A DNA stretch of 64,000 nt from Dulcicalothrix desertica PCC 7102. Its GTDB lineage: Bacteria > Cyanobacteriota > Cyanobacteriia > Cyanobacteriales > Nostocaceae. Made by a program: the position numbers and the translations under genes. Positions 37,214 through 45,032 of the stretch are shown one piece after another; position 1 is the stretch's first letter, and each line of letters begins with the position of its first letter. The notes under the pieces are model-generated. The model had not been told where the DNA came from and did no database searches. It was given only the letters and a program-made list of their open reading frames with translations. The stretch is taken from NCBI RefSeq assembly GCF_003991905.1, contig NZ_RSCL01000003.1, forward strand, positions 459,234 to 523,233, in the 5' to 3' direction.

Positions 37214-37747
37214 TTAAGCAGCGATTTCGTCTTGATTTTCTTCTGATGAAATTGCTACCAACTTGATATGCTTTCTACCTATATTGAGGGAAAATTCATC
37301 CCCTGGCTTTAAACCCAATTGTTTTGTATAAGCAGAACCTATTAGCAAGGCGCCGTTAGACTGCACTGAAATTCGGTAGCTAGCGCTACGTCCACGACTA
37401 TGCTTGTCCGTAGGGGTATCAAATGATATATCTTCTGCATCAAGTAGAGCGTTGAGAAATTTCATCATATTAACTCGCTCTACGCCATCTTTGGTGACGC
37501 TATAGTAGCCACAGGCTTTAGCTTTTTCTTCTTTACTGCTATTGGGCATTTCTTTAACTTTATCAGTTAATGCCTTACCTTCTAGAGCCTCGATTTGTTT
37601 AGCTTTTTTACCTGATGTCTCCTCAACTTTGGGCTTAATTTGTTTTACTTCCTGGGCTGGCGCCTCACTAACAGAGGGTTCACTTGTGAGTGCTTTTTTA
37701 GCTGATGCCTTGGGTTCTGAGGACTTCGTTATTTTATTTTTCGCCAT
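37214..37747 (-). CDS. cyAbrB family transcriptional regulator with basic N-terminal extension
   Basis: Residues about 55-177 match cyAbrB: GKALTDKVKEM, EEKAKACGYYSVTKDGVERV, NMMKFLNALLDAE, SASYRISVQSNGALLIGSAYTK-type AbrB fold, LGLKPGDEF, LGRKHI-like end. These cyanobacterial regulators bind AT-rich DNA and act on nitrogen, hydrogenase and carbon genes and, in Anabaena, on heterocyst-related promoters. The first 55 residues are a Lys/Ser/Ala/Pro-rich, disordered-looking extension absent from standard cyAbrB, resembling histone-like tails. It is carried by the nifJ element and transcribed in the nifJ direction. Confidence 0.88.
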   Translation of the reverse strand: MAKNKITKSSEPKASAKKALTSEPSVSEAPAQEVKQIKPKVEETSGKKAKQIEALEGKALTDKVKEMPNSSKEEKAKACGYYSVTKDGVERVNMMKFLNALLDAEDISFDTPTDKHSRGRSASYRISVQSNGALLIGSAYTKQLGLKPGDEFSLNIGRKHIKLVAISSEENQDEIAA

Positions 37748-38422
37748 GTTGACACAGTTGAGTTACGAAATTAATTTACATTTTCATGGAATTTCTTTAT
37801 TGTATAGAAATATTTGCTTTATGACAATAATTATTCACTCTGAGAGAATGTTTGAAAAGTGCTATTTTGTGTCATGAGTCGCGAACGTTAACGCAGTTTT
37901 CCCGCTTCTTAGCATCTCAGTATACGTCCCAAAACCTAGATTCTAGCAGTAAGGGCAAATGCTCCGCATTACGTTTTGTGTAGCGGAACTCGCTTGGGAC
38001 AATTTATATCTTGTCTGACTTTTCAAACAACCTCTGAGTGGCACCTGTTTTTTGTTGATGCAATCAGGAATACCAATAATTTCATAGTTGGCAAACTTTT
38101 TATAGTAATTCGGGGCACTACAATCCTATATAGTATAAAATAACTATAATAAATAGCTTTATCCCAAATAGTAGTTCGATTTTCCTTTACTGCACTTAAA
38201 GATTTGTAGGTATTGGCGCTCCCGCAAGCAATGCATCGTTTTACAAAAGCAATTACCAGTTTTCTTGTTATAACCGCTTGTTCAATTCTCAATGCAGTCC
38301 ACCAGCCGTATACAGAGTTTTTAATGCAACGAGCAGGATAAAAAGAAGGAATGCGCGTAGCCGATATTTGGTTGCGGCACAGGGAATGTTTCTTTTATGA
38401 TGGCTTCTATTGTTGGACTTAG
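37748..38422. other. Non-coding interior of the nifJ element
   Basis: About 675 bases between cyAbrB and the HEAT fragment. A minus-strand open frame at 38023-38292 (89 codons) has no convincing family features, no good ribosome site and erratic composition, so I leave it out. I see no repeats or RNA signals. Confidence 0.45.
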
Positions 38423-38689
38423 TGGTTCAGTGATACGCCAGCTATTCGAGATGCTTTATTTGCTCGCGTAATTGCAGAAACAGGAGAAGATGATACTAGT
38501 GCTGAAATTCGTGGAGAAGCATTACTCGGTTTAGCAATTAGGAAAGATGAACGGGTAATTAATCCGTTAATTGTAGAACTTAAAAGCGGGCGCGTCGGTA
38601 TACTTCCTGTTGAAGCAGCAAAAGAAATAGGAGATACAAAACTTTATCCAGCTTTGATTAATTTACAACTACATGTGATTGAAAATTAG
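38423..38689 (+). pseudogene. HEAT-repeat protein, C-terminal remnant
   Basis: Open but start-less frame encoding two to three HEAT-like repeats: AIRDALFARV, then AEIRGEALLGLAIRKDERV with INPLIVELKSG, then VEAAKEIGDTKLYPALI, ending at the TAG at 38687. A TAG lies at 38420 just before it. HEAT/ARM scaffolds of this kind often regulate or modify proteins. The 5' part is missing, so this is a relic inside the element. Its last 32 bases overlap the end of the DJ-1-like fragment on the other strand. Confidence 0.7.
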
Positions 38690-39165
38690 GAGCTTTGGCG
38701 TGTTTAGCTCCACGAGCAATTAATTTTGACTCCAGCAGGAACGGCATTACTTTCGTCAATCCGACTGCTTCTTCTTCTTCATTAGTGAATGCAGCTACAG
38801 TTTTTCCTTTCACCAAATATTCACCATTCGATAACTTTACATTCACAAGCGCTGCTGGACCATGACATACGGCGCCAACCAATGCTCCCCGTTCGTACAT
38901 TGATGCGGTAAGTTGCTGCAATGGTTTGTTATCGGGTAAATCCCACATTACTCCATGTCCACCAGCGAAGAAAATTGCTTGATAGTCGTTGGGTTTAACT
39001 TCTGCAGGTGCGAGGGTGTCTTGGATTTTTGCCATCACTGCTTTATTTTGCAATAATTGCAGATTTTTCGGGTCGCTTTTATCGTTGCTTTTAGGGTCGA
39101 TGGGAGCAGCCTTCCCTGTGGGACTAACAAAATCAACTTCGTAACCAGCCTGGGTAAAGGCAGGC
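38658..39165 (-). pseudogene. DJ-1/PfpI family protein, fragment truncated at its 5' end
   Basis: Reading frame of a type-1 glutamine amidotransferase-like (DJ-1/PfpI, Hsp31-type) protein. AFTQAGYEVDFVSPTGK lies at the upstream edge, then YQAIFFAGGHGVMWDLPDN and the nucleophile elbow GAVCHGPAALVNV with the usual Cys, then FTNEEEEAVGL and LPFLLE-type region, and an end at NFQSHVVVN. Family members are near 230 residues; here the first 40 or so residues are replaced by GC-rich DNA at about 39165, and the tail after HVVV is cut short. An internal TTG at 39053 could start a 131-residue product. Best read as a broken gene. Confidence 0.7.
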
Positions 39166-39399
39166 CTGACCGCGCAGTCAGTAAGCGCCTTCGGGACTAA
39201 GACAACCCGGGCGGCATGGCAGGGCAGACCTTCGACGTATCTCGTCTGCGTCGATGACCGCAGTACATCAGAAGCCCTGCAACGTTTCCATGCCGACCGG
39301 GCGAAGCGCTCTCACGACCTGCATACCGGTCACCACCCGTTCCTGTCACGACCCGACCTCGTCACCGAACAGATCATCAAAATACTCCGCACCGACTGA
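39163..39399 (+). pseudogene. GC-rich C-terminal fragment of an alpha/beta hydrolase
   Basis: The plus frame ending in TGA at 39397-39399 reads FGTKTTRAAW, then RPSTYLVCVDDRS, ALQRFHADRAK, and HTGHHPFLSRPDLV followed by a last helix. That is the end of an alpha/beta hydrolase of the kind whose catalytic His lies in GHxPFLS. GC content is clearly far above that of the surrounding DNA (about 60 percent by eye) and no GGCGCC occurs in it. It abuts the DJ-1-like fragment on the other strand at about 39160-39165. It looks like foreign DNA, from a high-GC bacterium, joined at a recombination point. Confidence 0.65.
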
Positions 39400-39445
39400 A
39401 GGCGCAACGTCTAAGGGACTTCCAAAAAACAATACCCAAAAATTT

Positions 39446-39508
39446 CTTGTGGGGTGGGCAGGAAAGCCCGCCTACAGTTTGAACGGGCAAGGATGCCCAT
39501 TCCACAAC
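39446..39508. repeat. Pair of stem-loop repeats 'gggca..gccc'
   Basis: Two units of the family found at 20196, 26284 and 59783, in facing orientation (outer CTTGTGG and CCACAA), behind the recombinase gene within the nifJ element. This shows that chromosomal repeats have entered the element. Confidence 0.7.
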
Positions 39509-39581
39509 ATGGAGAATTAAATTTTTGGAAGTTCCTTAGTTTACTGAAACTTTTCAATAACTCTGGAGGCGCCTCTACTAG

Positions 39582-41036
39582 CTACACGTTTAGTTCAATC
39601 GAAACAGGCTTCCCGTCGCGAATGAGTATTTTGTTAATTAAAGCCCGGTATATTGGAATTTTTTGTTCATCTGTTAAGAATTGCCAGTATTCAGCGTCGC
39701 CGAAAGTATCACGTAGGATTTGATACTTGTATCGGTCGAGCGTGCTTGAACTCTTGTCCTGAGCAAGTAATACCCGCAATTGGCTATTGAGTTCAGCAAT
39801 GGCGCCTTTAACAGTTGGGTTGTTACTGCCTAGTGCTTCGAGATTACTAATCTCAGAGCGTAAGTCGCGAATGTTTTCGGGTTCAATTAATTCGTCCGTC
39901 TTGTCTAACGAATAGCTGGCAACCTGTTCTGCTCTTTGCGCTAATGCTTCAACTACAGCTTTCTCAGTAAGAGAAGCTGGCGCCATTTTTTGTTGACTAC
40001 AGCTGCGAGTAGCCCAATTCTTGCATTGATAGTATGGTTTTTTTGATGAACCAGAACCTTTGTAACACGTACTGTTACACTCAGCGCAAATCACTAGTCC
40101 TGAGAGTGGGTGTGACTGGCGTGTTGAACCGAAACCGCGCGTGTTTCTATTCCACTCTAATATTTGCTTAATCTCTAAATATTCACTTTCAGTAATAATT
40201 ATTTCTTCAGGGTGGGTGTTGTAAATTATTTGCTCTTCGTACTGCCCCGAAGCTTGTCTGTAGCGAGTGTGCCCACGTAACACGGGTGAGTTGAGCCAAT
40301 AGCGAAGACCAGGTGCCGAAAATCTAAACATATCAAGCGCAATACGTCCAGCCCATTTATTATGATGCGACTTTACCCAAATGCCATATTTTTGATTAAT
40401 CCCTTGTAAACATCGCCTGATACTTCGTTGTTCAAGAAATGTTGATTTAATATCAATTGCTATTTGGTAGCGCGTTAACGAAGTTTGTCCGCAGGACGAT
40501 AATTCAGATTTTTGATGTATCAAACACAAGAACGGGCGCCTATCTCTCTCAAACTTCTCTCCCACTTTTATTAAGCCAAACGGCGCCTTGGTCGCAGCTC
40601 CTTTATTCCGTAAATGTTCCCACCCGTGACGTATCGATTCACTTTTTTGGTCGCTATGATGTTGAGCAAGTATAGCGACAATACCCGCTTGCATTTTACC
40701 TGCTGCTGTTGTTAAGTCGATTGGTTCGTCCAACACCACAAGCTGAACTTCACTTTTGATAAAATCTTCGACCAAAGTAAACCACTGCTTACCACGCCGC
40801 GACAATCGGTCAACCCGCGTTACTACAACTTTAGTTACTCGCCTCGCTCTAACGTCCTCAAGTAAGCGCTCTAGTTCTTCGCGGCGATTACCTTTGTAAC
40901 CTGACTCAATATCTATATATAACTTTTCGGCGCCTGCATGTTTCAGACGCTCGACTTGCTGTTCTAATGCATTTGTATCAGCTTGATGTTTTGAGCTAAC
41001 ACGCGCGTATCCTACAATCATTGTTTTTCGCGACAT
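39582..41036 (-). CDS. Large serine site-specific recombinase (XisF-like excisionase)
   Basis: Protein of 484 residues. The resolvase domain comes first (VGYARVSSKHQ with catalytic Ser14; VVTRVDRLSRRGKQ with the active-site arginines). A Recombinase domain follows (about 180-300), then a zinc ribbon (CAECNSTC and YQCKNWATRSC) and a coiled-coil tail. This is the architecture of phage-type large serine integrases and of XisF, which excises the fdxN element of Anabaena. Its ATG (41036-41034) immediately follows the TAA of the truncated nifJ frame, so it is transcribed from the nifJ promoter and perhaps translationally coupled. Location at the edge of the element, beside the attachment site, fits a dedicated excision role. 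Confidence 0.93.
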   Translation of the reverse strand: MSRKTMIVGYARVSSKHQADTNALEQQVERLKHAGAEKLYIDIESGYKGNRREELERLLEDVRARRVTKVVVTRVDRLSRRGKQWFTLVEDFIKSEVQLVVLDEPIDLTTAAGKMQAGIVAILAQHHSDQKSESIRHGWEHLRNKGAATKAPFGLIKVGEKFERDRRPFLCLIHQKSELSSCGQTSLTRYQIAIDIKSTFLEQRSIRRCLQGINQKYGIWVKSHHNKWAGRIALDMFRFSAPGLRYWLNSPVLRGHTRYRQASGQYEEQIIYNTHPEEIIITESEYLEIKQILEWNRNTRGFGSTRQSHPLSGLVICAECNSTCYKGSGSSKKPYYQCKNWATRSCSQQKMAPASLTEKAVVEALAQRAEQVASYSLDKTDELIEPENIRDLRSEISNLEALGSNNPTVKGAIAELNSQLRVLLAQDKSSSTLDRYKYQILRDTFGDAEYWQFLTDEQKIPIYRALINKILIRDGKPVSIELNV

Positions 41037-42194
41037 TTAGAATGTACTCTGGATTGTACAACATTCTTTTGAAGACAACCCATAACGACCACCAATTATT
41101 TTAGGAGTGCTGAGTGATGAGTGCTGAGTGCTGAGTGACCAAGTTTCGTGAATAGCGGTGACTACATCTAGATAAAGTGGTTCTCCTGCGCTTCCAGGTT
41201 CTTTGGTACGGTCGAGAACAGCTATTGATTTTACGGTACTGGGCAATACGTCTATAAATTTTTGTACGTCGAAGGGACGATATAACCGCACTTTTATAAC
41301 ACCAACTTTTTCACCGTGTGCGTTCAAATAATCTACTGTTTCGTGTACTGTTTCACATCCCGACCCCATAATAACGATGACTGAAGTAGCATCACTGGCG
41401 CCGTAATATTCATATATTTTGTAATATCTACCTGTACGCTTTCCAAAATCATCCATGACTTGCTGAACAATATCTGGACAAGCTTGATAATAAAGATTGC
41501 CGCCTTCTCTAGATTGAAAATATACATCGGGGTTTTGGGCTGTACCACGTAACACAGGACGGTCAGGAGTTAAAGCGCGCGCACGGTGTGCCAAAATTAA
41601 ATCTTCATCTATTACACTTTTTAAATCATCATCTTGTAATAATTCTACTTTCTGCACTTCGTGAGAAGTACGGAAACCATCAAAAAAATGCATAAAACTA
41701 ACTCGTGCTTTGAGGGTAGCAGCTTGAGCTATCAAAGCAAAATCATGTGCTTCTTGTACCGAAGCAGAACATAACATTACAAACCCAGTTGCGCGCGCTG
41801 CCATGACATCACTATGGTCGCCAAATATTGATAGTGCATGGGTAGCAAGTGCGCGTGCCGCAACGTGAACAACAATACTCGTAAGTTCACCAGCAATTTT
41901 ATATAAGTTGGGAATCATTAACAACAACCCTTGTGATGAAGTGAAAGTTGTTGTTAGTGAACCAGCTTGCAAGGCGCCATGTGCAGCAGCAACGGCGCCT
42001 CCTTCACTTTGCATTTCAATAACACTAGGAACGGTACCCCATAAGTTTGTACGGTTATCAGCAGACCAAGCATCTGCCCATTCTCCAATTGCCGAAGAAG
42101 GTGTTATTGGATAAATAGCAATTACTTCGTTCAAACGGTAAGCTACACGAGCAACCGCTTCGTTTCCATCTATAGTGGCAAATTTTTTACCCAT
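41037..42194 (-). CDS. nifJ: Pyruvate:ferredoxin/flavodoxin oxidoreductase, N-terminal third (interrupted gene)
   Basis: The 385 residues start with MGKKFATIDGNEAVARVAYRL and continue with YPITPSSAIGEWADAW (alpha domain), then FTSSQGLLLMIPNLYKIAGE and the FHFFDGFRTSHE-type segment (FMHFFDGFRTSHEVQK). The next domain contains GSGCETVHETVDYL and VGVIKVRLYRPFD. Normal homology stops at IIGGRYGLSSKE; the following CCTIQSTF and stop come from the inserted element. The rest of the protein is at 32456-34868. Truncated as it stands, it cannot bind the Fe-S clusters or thiamine diphosphate. A normal start ATG is at 42194. Confidence 0.95.
   Translation of the reverse strand: MGKKFATIDGNEAVARVAYRLNEVIAIYPITPSSAIGEWADAWSADNRTNLWGTVPSVIEMQSEGGAVAAAHGALQAGSLTTTFTSSQGLLLMIPNLYKIAGELTSIVVHVAARALATHALSIFGDHSDVMAARATGFVMLCSASVQEAHDFALIAQAATLKARVSFMHFFDGFRTSHEVQKVELLQDDDLKSVIDEDLILAHRARALTPDRPVLRGTAQNPDVYFQSREGGNLYYQACPDIVQQVMDDFGKRTGRYYKIYEYYGASDATSVIVIMGSGCETVHETVDYLNAHGEKVGVIKVRLYRPFDVQKFIDVLPSTVKSIAVLDRTKEPGSAGEPLYLDVVTAIHETWSLSTQHSSLSTPKIIGGRYGLSSKECCTIQSTF
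41044..41058. promoter_or_regulatory. Recombinase arm site, right end of element
   Basis: GTACTCTGGATTGTA, six bases inside the right core and inverted relative to 34871-34886. With the 12 bp core and the 2 and 6 base spacers, the circle junction would have 20 bases between arms, centred on a TT within the core. Confidence 0.6.
41065..41076. repeat. Right attachment core (direct repeat)
   Basis: TCTTTTGAAGAC, second copy of the 12 bp repeat at 34857-34868, in the same orientation. Confidence 0.88.
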
Positions 42195-42308
42195 GATATG
42201 CGCTCAAGCAACAGCAAATACTTAACATTGTTAGTTTTTAAGTATTAATTTTCTGTTACTCTCAGACAAACGTTACACCCATAAATGTCTACTAGATGCA
42301 CATTTTGA

Positions 42309-42396
42309 TCCCCCCAACCCCCCTTAATAAGGGGGGCTAAAATTTGTTCTTTTTCCTGTCCCCCCCTTATCAAGGGGGGCTAGGGGGGATTAAAAT
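42309..42396. repeat. Large GC-rich inverted repeat 'cccccc ... gggggg'
   Basis: Two hairpins in a row (CCCCCCTTA.TAAGGGGGG type) with outer arms GATCCCCCC and GGGGGGATTA. It lies 115-200 bases upstream of the nifJ start on the minus strand, so it should shield nifJ from upstream transcription. A short form is at 30921-30946. Confidence 0.7.
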
Positions 42397-42411
42397 CATA
42401 TACAACAACTT

Positions 42412-42708
42412 TTAAAATTGTCTCCAAACTTTAATATATGTATCTTCTCCCCTACATATATTATCTCTAGTAGCATAAACAAGTGTCTGTTGATTCTGGC
42501 TGAGAATAATATCTTCGTTTAAAACACTATCATTACTAATCTTTTGAGTTCTGCCCTCATTGAAAATTTCTCTAATTACAATACCCTCGTTTTTTCTCGA
42601 AAAGTGAGGACTAAAGCTAATAAAAGATTGGCAGCTAGGACTAATTAATATAGAACGATGTTTATATGAATGCCAAACGTACCATTTAAGTCTACATAAA
42701 AAGGAATA
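42412..42708 (-). pseudogene. Start-less coding remnant upstream of nifJ
   Basis: The minus frame from about 42708 to the TAA at 42412-42414 is open for 98 codons and has protein-like composition (YVWHSYKHRSILISPSC, VLNEDIILSQNQQTLVYATR, GEDTYIKVWRQF at the end). There is no ATG or good alternative start, and a TAG precedes it. The family is not recognised; the tail hints at a beta-strand-rich secreted or propeller-like protein. Either a broken gene or one with a frameshift further upstream. Confidence 0.5.
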
Positions 42709-42897
42709 CTACTAGTAGAGTAGATTAATTTTGTCTAAATAGTACTATTGATAGAGATATAATTAGTTATAAGATTATATTATTGTTTGTTAAATTGAGA
42801 ATTATATTTTGGTGCGTGGCGCTTGAGGTCTTATAACTACGTTTGGATTTTTTCATGGCGCCATGCATCCTACGATATTATCAAATTATATTAAATT

Positions 42898-44544
42898 ATG
42901 TTAAATAAATTATTTTTGAAGTCGTCATTATCGTTGTCGGTAGCTTTGATGACTATCGGCGCCAATTTTATACCAACTGTACGTCCTGCGTTTGGCGCCG
43001 AGCGGATAAATATTTCTTATGGGATTTTCCAAAGGTCTATTCCAATTAAGTCTTTGGAGTTGTTCGCTAGAACTGGTGAAATAGATGAAGATTTTTCTGC
43101 TTATGCTCGGTATGTTGATAAAAAGGAGTTAGCGCAGTTAAGACGACTTTTACTTACTCCTATTCCTCTTGGTGCTGTTGAGGTTTCACAATTTTTATAT
43201 ACGGCTATTGGTCAGACTTTGTTAGAACGTTTGGGGGATGTTATTCAGTTGGAGTCGGGGCTAAATGGTTTTTATGCTATTCGCTCTGCTTTGATTGTTT
43301 CGGCGGCACAAAAACAAGGGTTTACGCTACTTGATGTTTTTCGGAATTATTCTTCTAACGCTATTTCGATTAATTTATCTCGTACTCAGGAGATTGCCCA
43401 ATCTGTTCAGATTTTAATTAATCAGACTAAAAATGCGATTGCTTTGATTAATCAAGAGTCGAGGGAAGAGATGGGAAGCACTGAAGTGCTTACGACGGGG
43501 GTTACTACGAGACGTTTTCAAGTGCAGAAGGCAATTTTTAATTTTAATGATGTGTCTCGTAATCGGGTAATTAATACTGATGTTTATGTGCCTGTAGCGT
43601 CTGGTCGGCGCCCTATTGTTGTTATTTCTCATGGTCTTGGGTCTGACCGCACGAGTTTTGCGTATCTGGCTCAATATTTAGCTCGGTCTGGTTTTGTTGT
43701 TGTGGTTCCTGAACATCCTGGTAGTAATGCTGCACAGTTGCAAGCTTTGTTGTCTGGTAGAGCGGATACTGTTACTGACCCTAGAGAGTTTGTTGACCGT
43801 CCTTTGGATATTAAGTTTGTACTTGATGAATTGACACAGTTACAAGATTCTAATGCTACTTTGCGCGGGCGCCTCAATTTACAGCAGGTTGGTGTGGTTG
43901 GACAGTCGTTTGGTGGTTACACTGCTTTGGCTTTGGCTGGCGCCAAAATCAATTTTGAGCAGTTAAATAAAGATTGCCCTCCTTTGAGGAGTTCTTTAAA
44001 TGTTTCACAGTTACTTCAGTGTTTAGCAGTACGTTTACCAAGGACTGAGTATAATTTGTCTGATTCAAGGGTGAAGGCTGTAATTGCTATTAACCCTGTA
44101 GGTAGCAGTATATTAGGACAAACTGGATTGAGCCAAATTAATATACCTGTAATGATTGTTGCTGGTAGTGCCGATACTGTTACTCCTGCGCTTCCTGAAC
44201 AAATTCAACCTTTTACTTGGCTGACTACTCCCAATAAATATTTAGCGTTGATTAATGGTGGAACTCACTTTTCTACTATCGCTGAATCTCCTAATAATGC
44301 TCTCCCTATTCCACAAGAAGCTGTAGGTGCCAGTCCGGAAGTTTCACGTTCCTATATCGAATCTTTAAGTTTTCCCTTCTTTCAAACTTATGTTGCTCAA
44401 CAACCAAGTTATATAAATTACCTAAATGCAGGCTACGCAAAAGTTATTAGTCAAGCACAGTTGCCTCTAAGTTTGGTGCGAAATATCACTCCTAATGAGT
44501 TGCAACAAGCGCTGAATGGTTCTCCTTTATCTTCTAATCAATAA
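42898..44544 (+). CDS. DUF1400 alpha/beta hydrolase, secreted
   Basis: Cyanobacterial lipase-like protein of 548 residues. A signal peptide (about 1-34, ending near FGAERI) is followed by DUF1400 (about 34-160), with the typical GIFQRSIPIKSLELFARTG start. An alpha/beta hydrolase domain then shows PIVVISHGLGSDR, the oxyanion region, the nucleophile in VGVVGQSFGGYTAL and a catalytic Asp/His pair in GSADTVTPAL and NGGTHFS. This architecture occurs in many cyanobacteria as periplasmic hydrolases of unknown substrate, several copies per genome. A Shine-Dalgarno sequence is not evident; the ATG choice follows from the signal peptide. Monocistronic. Confidence 0.9.
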   Translation: MLNKLFLKSSLSLSVALMTIGANFIPTVRPAFGAERINISYGIFQRSIPIKSLELFARTGEIDEDFSAYARYVDKKELAQLRRLLLTPIPLGAVEVSQFLYTAIGQTLLERLGDVIQLESGLNGFYAIRSALIVSAAQKQGFTLLDVFRNYSSNAISINLSRTQEIAQSVQILINQTKNAIALINQESREEMGSTEVLTTGVTTRRFQVQKAIFNFNDVSRNRVINTDVYVPVASGRRPIVVISHGLGSDRTSFAYLAQYLARSGFVVVVPEHPGSNAAQLQALLSGRADTVTDPREFVDRPLDIKFVLDELTQLQDSNATLRGRLNLQQVGVVGQSFGGYTALALAGAKINFEQLNKDCPPLRSSLNVSQLLQCLAVRLPRTEYNLSDSRVKAVIAINPVGSSILGQTGLSQINIPVMIVAGSADTVTPALPEQIQPFTWLTTPNKYLALINGGTHFSTIAESPNNALPIPQEAVGASPEVSRSYIESLSFPFFQTYVAQQPSYINYLNAGYAKVISQAQLPLSLVRNITPNELQQALNGSPLSSNQ

Positions 44545-44785
44545 TAAATTTATATTGTTTATGTGAAGTTTTTGTTAAGCAAATGGATGTACAATTAAAA
44601 GTTATAAAAGTAAGCGTAATAGAGATGTAGCAGTTGTGCTAAATGTAGGTTAGGCTCCTGTGTTTATAGCGAACATAAGTAATATAAGTAAGTAAAAAAA
44701 GATTTGTGCGATTTCTTCCGTGATTTGCTGTAGTTAGTTCGTATAAAGATTCTAGCCCAGTCAATTACGGAGATATTTACCCAGC

Positions 44786-45025
44786 ATGTCTAACTTTCGT
44801 AGCATTATGCTCTTAATTGTTGCATTAACTATCACGCAAATTCTAATGGTATTTTTTGTTCATTCTCTTAAACAAGAAAAAGTAGGTGATGCTCAGAAAC
44901 ATTCACCTGAGTTAATAAGTCAGAGTAAATTTAAACCACCAAGTACTAGTAAACCTAAAGGTTCTTCCGGCGCCGGTTCTCGTCGTATATCTAATAATCA
45001 TAGATATAAGGGTGTGAATAGCTAG
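44786..45025 (+). CDS. Small single-pass membrane protein, 79 aa
   Basis: The N-terminal hydrophobic helix (about residues 6-26, IMLLIVALTITQILMVFFV) would serve as anchor or uncleaved signal. It is followed by a polar Ser/Pro/Lys/Gly-rich tail (PPSTSKPKGSSGAGSRR) that looks disordered. Shine-Dalgarno-like ggag lies about 18 bases before the ATG, somewhat far. No family recognised. It converges on the CHASE2 gene with only seven bases between stop codons. Confidence 0.6.
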   Translation: MSNFRSIMLLIVALTITQILMVFFVHSLKQEKVGDAQKHSPELISQSKFKPPSTSKPKGSSGAGSRRISNNHRYKGVNS

Positions 45026-45032
45026 TGTAAGG

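Larger units (their letters stand above)
34857..41064. mobile_element. nifJ excision element, 6,208 bp, with serine recombinase
   Basis: Segment bounded by direct copies of TCTTTTGAAGAC (34857-34868 and 41065-41076). Deleting one copy plus everything between joins the nifJ parts in frame: 1,130 + 2,401 = 3,531 bases, exactly 1,177 codons including stop, and rebuilds GLSSKEFTPAM at the junction. A large serine recombinase gene lies at the right end. Cargo: frameshifted lipoprotein, 94-residue protein, ThiE-like protein, cyAbrB paralogue and broken fragments. Known heterocyst elements interrupt nifD, fdxN and hupL; this behaves like the fdxN element, which uses the serine recombinase XisF. Confidence 0.9.

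Noticed and set aside
38023-38292. 89-codon minus-strand frame inside the element
   Set aside because: A C-x2-C pair briefly suggested an IS1-type transposase start, but the rest does not follow that family and there is no inverted terminal repeat or target duplication.
32456-42194. nifJ interruption as an ordinary insertion sequence or prophage
   Set aside because: No transposase, terminal inverted repeats or phage structural genes; the direct repeat is part of the nifJ codons and excision restores the frame exactly, which fits a site-specific excision element better.
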